Positions 35,436 through 45,126 of a stretch of DNA of 64,000 nucleotides are shown piece by piece. The position numbers and the translations under genes were made by a program. Location: the NCBI GenBank assembly GCA_002286855.1, contig NRSV01000004.1, positions 830,632 through 894,631 on the forward strand, in the 5' to 3' direction. Every line of letters starts with the position of its first letter. Position 1 is the stretch's first letter. Source of the DNA: Bipolaris cookei (taxonomy: Eukaryota; Ascomycota; Dothideomycetes; Pleosporales; Pleosporaceae). Below the pieces are notes generated by a model. The model was not told the DNA's origin. It made no database searches and saw only the letters and a program-made list of their open reading frames with translations.

Positions 35436-36450
35436 TCACAAAACAGGGAGGTTACTAGAAGCAGATAACACAACCAAGACGCATCCCACCAGTGTCTTGA
35501 ACAACAGCCTTTTCACTCTTCGTAACAAGTGTTGGTTGGCTGGGTGAAGATTGACGGCCGTTCTCTGCTTTGCCCGTCCACAGAGGTTCCCGGCTGCCCT
35601 AGCCAATCGGCTCGCAAAGCCTGCACCAGAAGGCCGGCTTTTTCTTGTCACAGGGCTAAGAAGGTAGATGAAGACAAGAGTGAGGAGCGCGTTGATGACA
35701 ATGTCGCATACTAGCAGCAGTATAGTGGCGTATGGTTGCAGGCTGATTCGGCAGCGGCCGTCGTCTTTGGAGAGCGAAGTGATGGGCACAACAAACCTAG
35801 CCACACCAATGGCCCCGAGACTGACAAAGATACCAATAGTGCTGAAAAGCAAAAGGTAATCACTCCATCGCGATCAGTAAGGAGCCCTCAGAACGTGAAC
35901 ACGCCCGACAAGGAAGAGGTACTTGACGACAGCAACATCAGTGGACCTGCTCCCATACCAAACAGTGTCCAGAAATATGTCTGCTCGACATACATGCTCA
36001 ATTTTCCGGCCGTGTAGAAGAGCAGACAGAGCCTTATCGCGGCCTTACAAATCTCGTCTGTTGTAATTCCAAGGCCGTTGTGAACAATTGCAGACGCGAT
36101 GACAAAGGTCATAGCAGATATGTAGTCAATGAAGATGTAGACGTGTGTCAGTGTCATGTTCTTGAGCAAATGTTGCTTGAACTGGCGTATCCGGTACCCT
36201 GCACATGTCAACCGCTATGCTTTGGCTATGCACATTGCACTCCGATGAGGATTGCATCCAGTAACCCTGCCAGCAGATATAGGCAGAGCTTGGATATGAT
36301 TACTAATGAGACTCTTGGCTTGACCGGCTCGCCATGTTTGAAAGATGCTTGTCGGACAAAGTCCAGTCCATCTTGTGTTGTTGTGGGTACCTGAGTCACA
36401 GAAGCCGTGGAAACTGCCCAAATTGTGTTTAGGGCAAGGATATGTCGCAT
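35436..36450 (-). pseudogene. multi-pass (7TM-like) fungal membrane protein with in-frame TGA
   Basis: Candidate exons 36450-36234, 36198-35994 and 35946-35436 keep one frame of 311 codons. The second intron (47 nt, GTATGT..CAG) is good; the first would be only 35 nt with a weak donor and is uncertain. About six hydrophobic segments are visible: LVIISKLCLYLLAGLLDAIL, VYIFIDYISAMTFVIASAI, LCLLFYTAGKLSM, DYLLLFSTIGIFVSLGAIGV, ILLLVCDIVINALLTLVFIY and TLVGCVLVVLSA. The blocks KYLFLVGRVHVLRAP and KDDGRCRISL followed by CDIVINALLT resemble a family of uncharacterised fungal integral membrane proteins. A TGA (complement 35874-35876) interrupts the frame right after RAPY, and the same frame then stays open for 145 codons. 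It may be a recent pseudogene or an error; the C-terminus may also be truncated. Confidence 0.6.
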
Positions 36451-37922
36451 TCGGGAAGCTGTATTTATGCAAGGGAGTTAGGTATACGAGTCATGTTAAG
36501 AAGTCATCATAGGTTTGTAGTGTGGAGTTTGTAGTGTGGAGTGTGTGGTGTTTGGTGTTGACAAGACAATTACTATCATTAGCTCTGGTGCAACTGCGGC
36601 CATGCGGTCATGCAGCCATTTCAAGCGGAAGCGACAACCACTCAAGCGGTCCTTCTTGCATTCATCAGTAATAGCACGTGACCATTTAATGGAATGAACT
36701 CGACCAGACGATGCACAGGGTTACGATAACACTGAGATGGGACGAGACGCTAACGAAAATACGGTGTACACGACAGCCATTTGTTGCGGTCAAACCCAGC
36801 AACGGCACGTGAGTATTTAGTATATATGCTAGACGCACAAACGGGTGTTGCGGGTGATTATGAGTATGTATAGTTAGTGGAACCGAGCATCATGTATGTA
36901 AGTATGTATTCGTCGAGTCAAATGGCGTAACAAGCTCTTGGTAGTGATACGTCATATGCCTTGTCTCATCACATGTTAGCTATCAAGACACAGCAGGAAA
37001 GGTGGCAGAATCTGCACAGCAGACGAGGATAGCGAGGATAGCGGCCATGTGCCTGGTCACTCACTGCAGGGACTGGACAAAACTTGGATCGGTAGCGGGA
37101 GACCACGCGCGTCACGCAACGGTGTAGATAAGCGTACCGCGCGTACTCGCCTCTACCTTCTCCATGGGCACCAATCCGAGTAGCGTAAGTAGAATACGAG
37201 GCGTTGCAGTTGTGGTCTCTTGACAAGGTGATAACGGGTGGGCTGGAGGGCGCGGCATGCTGCAACGCCTCGTCATAGGCCGGGTGGTAGAGTGGCTACC
37301 GCAACGCCCAGGCCTGTGTGACCGAATCCAAGGAAACGGCTGCAGTCAGGTAGACTAGGAGCAAGGTAAGACAGGGCAGGCTGAAGAGAGATGAGACGAA
37401 GGCCACGCAAGCTATCTGTTATCTTGGGCATGCCTACCAGGTGTACGTACTCTTGGTGAGCGTCGTGTGAGCAAGAGGGCGAAGCAGAATAGCAGCAGAG
37501 GGGCAGCGAGGGCCCAACTAGCAACGGCGGCGTATCCACGGTTTTGGTGCAGTTCGCATCAAATGCCGCCTCAGTGAATGGCGCCCCCACCCCTGAACCC
37601 TGGGGCGCTGCATTAACCGAGATTGGCGTCTGGCACTGCCTCTCTCTTCGCGCTCTCGCCCGCTGCGCGCAGCTTTTTATTGCGCCCGCCCTGCCTTTCT
37701 CTCCTTCTCTCTTCCGCCTGGCATTGGACCGACGCTGATGCTCGTTTTGGCTTGCTGTTATAGTCTTGCTACCTCCCTCCTCGCTCCCGCGACTGCACCT
37801 CGTCCATCCGGCCTCTGCCCCGTGCACTTCCACCAACTCCGAGGAAAAGGAGACTCGCAGACGACCAAGACGACGGCGACAATAATAACAACAATAGTAA
37901 TATAACAGCGCCAGCAGCCAAC
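36451..37922. other. intergenic, upstream of SUR1-like gene
   Basis: About 1.5 kb without supported coding sequence. It has a 14-bp tandem duplication near 36514-36541 and CACGTG cores at about 36676 and 36806. 37.5-37.9 kb is pyrimidine-rich and leads into the SUR1-like start, with an ACAATAATAACAACAATAGTAA tract just before the ATG. Confidence 0.5.
36514..36541 (+). repeat. two-copy 14-bp tandem repeat
   Basis: TTTGTAGTGTGGAG twice in a row, followed by related GTGTGGTGTTTGGTG sequence. Confidence 0.8.
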
Positions 37923-39022
37923 ATGCGGAGAGGCGTCACCATCTTCTTTCTCGTGACCATCCTGGTCCTCGGTTTCGCCGTTCACAGCGTCTGGACATTG
38001 CTGGGTCTTTTGGTTGCGTCCGGCCGCGAGGACGCCATTCTTCGCGGAGAATTACCCGCACCCAACTCCAGCGCAATCGACCATGCGCCACAATTAGTCC
38101 CCAAGATCATCCACCAGACATACATCAACGAAAGCATTCCTGCCCACTGGAAGGGCCCACAGCAAAGCTGCCTCGACCTCCACCCCGACTACGAGTACAA
38201 GGTACGGAGCGCAGACCTGTTCCGAGTATGCCCAGTTGCTGACAATCCTTAGCTATGGACTGACAAAAAGTCGCGCGAATTCATTGCTGCCGAGTACCCA
38301 TGGTTCCTTGAGACTTTTGACGGCTATCCCTACCCCATCCAGCGCGCTGATGCCATTCGGTACTTTGTGCTTCACCACTTTGGCGGCATCTACATTGATT
38401 TGGACGATGTGGGTACACTTCGTGGCACCACGCGACACACATGACTGACAATTCACAGGGATGCAACCGCAGCCTCGATCCGCTTCTCGCCTATCCTGCC
38501 TGGGTTCGCCGCACCCTTCCCACCGGAATCTCAAACGATGTTATGGGCTCGGTTCCCCGCCATCCTTTCTTCCTCAAAGCCATTGACTCTTTGACTGACT
38601 ACAACCGCCGTTGGCCTCTGCCATACATTACCGTCATGGCTTCTACTGGACCCCTCTACCTCAGTCTTGTCTGGAGGCACTACAACAACGCCGGCCCCGT
38701 GGGAGAGGAGCGTGTACGCATCTTGTTTCCCGACGAATACAACAACCACTCGTGGAGTTTCTTCACTCACCACTTGGGAAACAGTTGGCACAGGACTGAT
38801 GTCAAGATTATCTTCTGGCTCGCCAAGCATTGGGTGCTCGTGACTGTTCTTTCATTTGCTGCCGGCTTCACCCTTCTTGGCCTGATCTACAAGTTTGTCG
38901 TCTTGAACAAGCGATCCAGTGGCCCTGGCTCGCCCAAGATTCGTTTCTTGAGCCCAAGGATGCCTTTTTACCGTCGCATAAGTCAAAAGAGCTTTGAGCT
39001 TGATGAGCGGCACGAGGTGTAA
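37923..39022 (+). CDS. SUR1: mannosyl inositol phosphorylceramide synthase catalytic subunit (SUR1/CSG1-like)
   Basis: Glycosyltransferase of the DXD/Och1-like sugar-binding group that adds mannose from GDP-mannose to inositol phosphorylceramide in the Golgi. Three exons, 37923-38201, 38253-38408 and 38459-39022, with 51- and 50-nt introns, all phase 0; 332 residues. It has an N-terminal signal anchor (about 5-33, IFFLVTILVLGFAV). Then VPKIIHQTYINESIPAHW, RADAIRYFVLHHFGGIYIDLDD (DXD at 142-145), GCNRSLDPLL and FHTHHLG-like SFFTHHLGNSWH. A second membrane span (about 268-292) precedes a basic cytosolic tail. Two flanking membrane segments and this motif set match Sur1/Csh1. Och1 itself lacks the C-terminal span, so MIPC synthase is favoured. 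Confidence 0.88.
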
Positions 39023-40079
39023 TCCGCGCCCCGATCCTCTCTGCATGATTTCAGTGTTATGTCCTGCACTACGTGCTTTGCATTTTCTGGCGTTTTCTTG
39101 TCACCGTCGCCCCGTATCTTCGCTTCTCTAGTGGCTTAGTTTTTTTTTCATTTTCATCTCGTCTATTTACATCAGGGCAGCGTTCCCTAGTAGCATGTTT
39201 TAACTGATTTTTCTCAATGGGCACGCACGACGCGGTTGTTACATGAAACGGTTGGGCTACCGTAGTTGTTGAAAAAGCACCGTTTAAATGAGCATCATAG
39301 AAAGAGGCTAGACCTGAGCCAGCCCACAGAGGCATGACGGACAAGTCTCCAGGCGTGGACTTGGGCGACCTTGGCCCGTCCTTTGGACGAATCACTATTA
39401 CTTACGATAATATCAATACCAAACACTACGTCACGTGACGATAAGAACTCTATTTGCAGACATGGCATGTGAAAGCGGCCCTCAGCTGTGGAATTAACAG
39501 TCGAGCGCTGGTCGGAGCCAGGGTATTGTTGGGATGGATTGGCGACAGACCGGGGAAAAGCGTGTTCCCCGCCATTACGCTGCCACAGTTCGCTTCTGAT
39601 TGGTCCGTCATGTTGCCCTCTTTGGCAGCCCTGTCCGCAGGTGGACTACCACCACCAACATTACTACAAATGATGTAACAAGGGTATTCCCGCAGCAATT
39701 CCATGGCATACGCCCCTTGCATGTACAGTAGAATGAAATTCGAGTTGACTGAGAATGCACCAATTCAAAGCTAGTCGCCTGGACAGCTACGCAAAGGGCA
39801 ATGACGCAGGCCCGCCACTTCCGTAACAGTGATAACCCTTCCGTCATCGTTCCGCCCCTACCACGTCCAGCGACCATTCCCCAGCCCTCTTGACAGGCCG
39901 ACATCCGTTGCCCGGTTCCACATGTTGCATGTCGCTGGTTTCCATTGACGTCTTTCCTCCCTTTCTCTTCATTTGCCGCAAACCATTCAGTCCAACTCCT
40001 TCGTTTTTTCACAACTTGAACACTGCCTACCCTTCTATAGTCCGAATCAAACTTCCTATATTCTCCCCATCTTTTCACC
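39023..40079. other. intergenic, upstream of kinase gene
   Basis: Contains a palindromic TCACGTGA. From about 39950 to 40079 the + strand is pyrimidine-rich and ends in TTTTCACC just before ATGG, a good start context. The long minus-strand frame crossing 39.6-40.1 kb has no family motif. Confidence 0.5.
39431..39438. promoter_or_regulatory. TCACGTGA E-box palindrome
   Basis: Matches the core bound by fungal bHLH factors of the Cbf1/USF type. It lies about 640 bp before the kinase start and 410 bp after the SUR1-like stop. Function is inferred from the motif alone. Confidence 0.35.
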
Positions 40080-41432
40080 ATGGTTGGATTCACAATGACG
40101 ATGCGTGAAGGCGCAGAACTCGTTGGCGAGCATGGGTACCGGTACCTACTCGTCAAACCCCTTGGTCAATCCAATGTGTGGGTTGCCGTAGATGCAGCAA
40201 CCCAAGAGAAGATATTCATCGTCAAGCAGCCAAGCGATGATGACGTCGGCTACGGCTGGCCACGCTTCCAGCACGAGATGGTCATGCATGAACTTCTCAA
40301 GGGTATCCCGACCATTCGACAACAAGTCGACCGCATCCCACCCGTGTCCAGGTCCGATCCGCCTCGCATTGTTCTCGAGATTCTGCAGTCTACATTGTGG
40401 GAAGCACGAAGGAAGCGCCAGTTCAGCGACGTGGAGATCAAGGGCATCATGCGCTCAGCGCTTCTGGGCCTGCGGGACGTGCACCAACGAGACTTGGTAT
40501 ACGCAGGTTTGTAGCCCTGGTTTTTGCGATATTACATATCTAACAGTAGTTCAGATTTGAAAATGCAGAACATACTACTCAGTGGATTCGAGGAACAGCC
40601 CAACAAAAGAGCAGTTGTGGGCGACAACAAGATTACAACCAAACTGGGCGACTTAGGTATCGTTATGGAGCCAGCCAAGGGCCTAGTTCAACCAATCATA
40701 TACCGAGCCCCAGAAGTTTATTTCAGAAATGAAATCAGCCCGGCCGCAGACATTTGGTCGTGGGGGCTGATATACTGTCAGCTCTTGGAGGCTCAAGCCG
40801 CCTTCAACAAGTACGGAATATACGACGAACTACTAATAGGCAATCAAGGCCAAAAAGAAAGATCAGTCGAGCGAGCTATTGCCCACGACTTTGGCCTGGG
40901 AACACTAGACTATTACGACGGATGTCGTCTTCCCTACCGCGACAACACACATTACGAAGGACAGCAATGGGAAAAGATCGTGGAAAAAGGTGTCCCAGAA
41001 AAGGAAGTTCAGTTCCTCAAATGGGTCCTGAATCCCGTACCAACCGATAGGCCAAGCGCCCAAGACATTCTCAACTCCGGGTGGTTCACAACAGATGACC
41101 AAGCAACTGGCCGCATTGCCGAGACACTCAAAACCCGTGTTGAAGAATCCCGCCGCAAGCACCTCCTTCGAAAGCACAGCGAACCTTTTCTGTCCAACAT
41201 GTCAATTCAGCAGCCTGTCAAGAATACTCAACTTCCCCTGGGCGTTGCGGCTTCGACGACTTTGCCGCCCCCGCCCATGTCTCAAGTGAACGAGCAGCCT
41301 GTTTCATTTGAACCGGTGTCATTCCAGCCTTTTGAGACGTCTCAGTATTATACACGACCGGCGGCATCGAGGTCTAGTACGCAGCGTCCGGCAGGTGGTA
41401 CGTTTATGAATTATGGCTCTTTTATGAGGTAA
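40080..41432 (+). CDS. atypical protein kinase-like protein
   Basis: Two exons, 40080-40506 and 40555-41432, over a 48-nt GTTTGT..CAG intron that splits the catalytic Asp codon; 434 residues. The kinase fold covers about 20-335. The Gly-rich loop is degenerate (PLGQSNVWVAVD). The Lys of VAIK is kept (IFIVKQP). The catalytic loop is YADLKMQNILL instead of HRDxKxxN: Asp, Lys and Asn remain but His and Arg are lost. DFG is DLG (LGDLGIVMEP), with PIIYRAPEVYF as the APE region and ADIWSWGLIYCQLL as helix F. The residues for metal binding and phosphotransfer remain, so it may be active, with an activation loop not controlled through an HRD Arg. The C-terminal 100 residues are Ser/Pro/Gln-rich. Pattern closest to CMGC kinases; a specific name is not justified. 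Confidence 0.85.
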
Positions 41433-42679
41433 GGATGAGTGCAGTGTTTTTTCCTTATATGGATGATGGAAAGGGTGCTTTGAATAGGGTTGACACTGTA
41501 TTGTTAGCAGGAGAAATAGAATATGCTGCATGACTCATAGGGGAGTTGGTTGTTATTCAATTGCGACATGAATTGAATCGTTGTATATTATTAAAGAAAC
41601 CATTCAATGCTTCCAGTTCCAAGAGCCATATTTCATTCCTCTCATATCGTTTGAGATTCGTGTGTAAATTTCTGAGTTTTGGTAGTGTTGTGTTCTTACT
41701 ACTCGCTCCCCCCCCTTTTTTTTACATGACACTTCAAACCGCAGAAAGAAGAATGAGAGGTGTAAAGCAGGCATTTGTTATGTTTTCTTGGATATAATTC
41801 ATTTGTTTCAAAGAGCGCAGTCGCAATGAATACGATATAGAATGTGAATCCTTTCGATCCAAGGGTACATACAAGGTGTGTGATGTCTCAGTGTATTAAA
41901 CCCCATCTCAACTCAACCTCCTCTTTTTTTGAAACAAAAGGGGAGTTCGTTGGTGTATTTAGCAAGCCTTGTTTCTCACCCTACTTTCTTTTTAGAAAAA
42001 AAGATCTAATAAATACAACATCGTGTATTTCTCTACACTCTAACTAGTTTATATATGATTGTAATAGCTAGAAGAGACTACCAGACGAGACCAAGCTCTG
42101 TCGAGATTCGGAAGCTGCAAAAGAGGAATGTTTGGTTGAGGGGCTAGGGCAGAAGATGGGATTTGGATGGGTTAAGTGTCCAAAGGGGGAAGGGTGTAGG
42201 TTTGGGGGTGGATTGGGATGGTGACTAGGTGTCAGATGTAAGTACCTGGATTCGTTGAACCTCAACCGACGAACGTTCAGGGAACTCTATTACTACATCC
42301 GTACGTAAAAACCGGGAGTCCATCAGGGAAACCAAAAATACCTTTAGCGAACCTGATATTGACGCCCCCAATCACCACGTATGAATAACGATAAGGCGGA
42401 TCGATAATAGAAAGAGATAAGATCAATACAATCAAATTTTCTTCACACGTACACATTTGTGACCATCCTTGACAACCCATCGCAATCTGACACTAGGTGT
42501 GTATCTGCATGTATTGTGGTACGATACAAAATCGAGCTCAAAAGATCAAGGGGCGACCCGCAATCGAGCTGGTAGTATAGATATGAAATCCAATCACTGT
42601 ATTGTGTTGAGTGAAGAAGGTACCTATCTACTCCGAAAACAAATCGCCTATATACCCACAATCTAGTCGCATAATACCA
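41433..42679. other. intergenic up to the accessory island
   Basis: AT-rich, no gene recognised. The composition falls further towards 42 kb. The island starts with the hAT terminus at about 42680. Confidence 0.5.
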
Positions 42680-43240
42680 GAGATGTCAACCATCAGGCTA
42701 AATCAAGCTGGAACTTGGTTTGTCTTAGCTTGACAGAAAAAAAGCAAAACTATCGGCTTGACTTGGCTTGGTTCAGCTCGATCTATCTATCAAGCTAAAT
42801 TGATTGTTAAGCTTGATGAGCTTGATAACTAGTTATAGCGTTTTATTCCTGAAGTTATCTAAGTAGGTGACACTAGCTATATTACGACTATTCTTGGTTT
42901 TGAATCTCGCCATCGCCGTCGATATCGTTGTACCATTTACTCAGCCCGTACAACGCCTCTATACCATCATCAGTTATAGTGGCCTTTGAGCTAATATTCT
43001 CATTGCCCAAACCAGCTTTCCGCCACCATCGTACGCACTGTATCGCCGCCAGAAGCTATGGTTGTATACCTTGTCGGCGAGGCACTAATAGATCCCCAAG
43101 CTCACTAAACATGCGCTCGCACTCGCAGCTCGACGCTGGTATTGAGACTACGTCTAGAGCAAGTCTGCTAAGATGTGGGTAACGTTTCCGCATAAATAGC
43201 CATTATTTTGTGGGGTTATTGGCTTTCTTTATTTAATACA
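42680..43240 (-). mobile_element. hAT transposon terminal fragment with transposase C-terminus
   Basis: On the minus strand the frame shows the hAT dimerisation region: MRKRYPHLSRLALDVVSIP, then ASSCECERMFSELGDLLVP, RRQGIQP and, after a TAG (complement 43056-43058), LLAAIQCVRWWRKAGLGNEN, ending with a stop at complement 42888-42890. Another in-frame stop lies just upstream of MRKRY. Between 42690 and 42880 there are repeated AAGCTTGA/CAAGCCAAG-like subterminal motifs, as usual near hAT ends. The presumed terminus begins CAGAGATG at about 42680, fitting the hAT CAGNG end. Only this end is present; the rest of the element has been lost, and the break lies just before the first F-box relic. Confidence 0.8.
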
Positions 43241-43284
43241 ATTCAGTGATTGAATTTTGGCTCTACTCTACTAAGTCGATTTCT

Positions 43285-44847
43285 GGTCGCCACAAGAATT
43301 TGTCGACGAGATATGCAGTCATATGCCCAAAGAAGACTTGAAGTATGTGCTCACGCTTAATCGCCAGTTTTGCTATGGTCCAGAGATATATTCTGGATTC
43401 TTTGACGAGTACACTATGAAGGAAGATAATACAGGGCTCCTTTCACGTTACTCCTGCCATCGCCTGCTTTACCTTAAGGATGCCTATATTTCCAATTCTT
43501 CTTGGCCGGCCGGGAGACGATTTGCCGCCTTGTCGTGAAAGTGCCGAGGAAATACGAGAAAAAGACAAATTCTTTACCCGCGAGATACAGTATCTCTTCA
43601 ACACTCTTAGTCTACTAGAGCAACAGGCTGGGGAGATGCATGCGCTAGGGTGATATCGACTTTCTATCTACGGCCTCATGCAGAACATCGTGTAATATTT
43701 GTGATGTCCACATCGCTTATTCGTCAGTTGGTGTGTTCATCTGCTTACCCTTGGTTTGCTCAAAATCGCTTCAGTTCATTCACTTGAGATACAAAACACC
43801 GGTTACCCCACGTTTCGTGAATCAAAACTGAATCTTCGCGTTATCATCGATCTTGCGGCAAAATTTCCCAACCTTGAGTATTTGAGATGCAAGACGGAAG
43901 GATTTAAATGACATGAAACATATGACAAGGTAGAGCCGGAAGCGCCCTTCACGCATGATTGGGAGGGACAACGTCGCGATACGAGGCATGCCTTTGATAG
44001 CATTGTATTATCGCCATCTTTTGAGTTGCCAAAATCACTCAAAAGAGCTTCCTTAGATTTCTTGAACCCATTGACGCAAGTCGTAGATATCTCACAGTCA
44101 AGACCTCTACCAGATCTAGTCGGGCCAGCTGGCAAGGATCTGTTCAGCTCAAGCCTAGGCATTTTATCGAATAACCTCCGTCAACTGCAAGTACCAGCTA
44201 TGATTGACAAGATTCCATTCTCTACAGATACCAATTCCGGACCTCGTTGACCCAATCTAGAGATTCTAGAGGTCGTGTTTCACACAGCACATCCTAATGG
44301 ATCTTGGTACTTTCACGGTCCGCAAGGCGAAGGTCGCAAGGTGGTGGGCTTCGAGATCACTGCTAAACACTACCCGCCGTACGAAAAAACCGCGCTGGAT
44401 GAGGAGATGGATAAATTACACACTGAGAGGGCCAACGGAGACCTGAATAATGGTAATTATCAGTATCGCATCACACCAGAGGAAAATCGGTTCCGTCCGT
44501 TTCTCAAAAGCTTCGCCGAGGCCGCCATGAACATGCTATCTTTGAAGTCAGCCTGCCTTTGGTCACCCCTGAATTGGTCCAATATGGAAGACCCAGAACT
44601 TGATTTCGACAAATATACTTTGCGGGAACGTCAGTTATTTGTGTGGTGTGTCTGTTACAACGTTCCTGATGAAAACAATGAATCTAGGTCGTCGCGTAGA
44701 TTGGTTTGGGCCGTGGATTCGTGGCGCCCAGATCCTGAGCTTCATGGTTTATTCCAAAGAATTGGATATGGTCAATATGGAAGAGATCTGGATGAAGAGT
44801 GGGCGCTGAATATTGCTAGTGAAAGCCCGTTGATATGGAGATAGACG
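43285..44847 (+). pseudogene. F-box-like gene relic, copy A
   Basis: Near-complete but broken gene. The first recognisable part reads SPQEFVDEICSHMPKEDLKY then VLTLNRQFCYGPEIY (from about 43288), an F-box-like start lacking its ATG. Following parts are interrupted by stops, notably TGA at about 43908 and TGA at 44248-44250, both where Trp is plausible. The rest is long and open: KLNLRVIIDLAAKFPNLEYL, LPKSLKRASLDFLNPL, then 44251-44844 with EILEVVFHTAHPNGSWYFHG and a C-terminus ending RDLDEEWALNIASESPLIWR. The 190-residue C-terminal frame is intact. It is a typical fungal F-box protein with a leucine-rich or unknown C-terminal domain, probably a substrate adaptor of SCF ligases before decay. 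Copy B follows 280 bp downstream in the same orientation. Confidence 0.7.
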
Positions 44848-45126
44848 GATAAGCTTTTCTTCTCTGATGAATTGAAGCGCATTACTTTCCCGTACTAGTT
44901 TATTTGACGTAGACCACATAAATCGAGACAGCTACGTAATAGTATATATGTTGTCGTACAAGGGCTTGATCTTGCGTTGACAGCCCGACAATACAACACA
45001 CTAGGAAGCATAACTCACGTGACATGCTACATCATGCTCAGTAGCCTCTTCCACTGAACTGTGGCGCAATTGCGTCTGCGTCTTAAAATACCGGTGAGAC
45101 GGCTAGCCAAAGTTTCTCATACAATC
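44848..45126. other. spacer between the two F-box relics
   Basis: About 280 bp, AT-rich, with no coding sequence. It probably contains the old promoter of copy B. Confidence 0.5.

Noticed and set aside
37278..37345. tRNA-like stretch with an A-box-like GTGGTAGAGTGG
   Set aside because: No matching acceptor stem and no proper B box (GGTTCRANNCC) at the right distance.
39608..40156. 182-codon minus-strand frame over the kinase promoter
   Set aside because: No motif, poor composition, and it overlaps the kinase leader and start codon.
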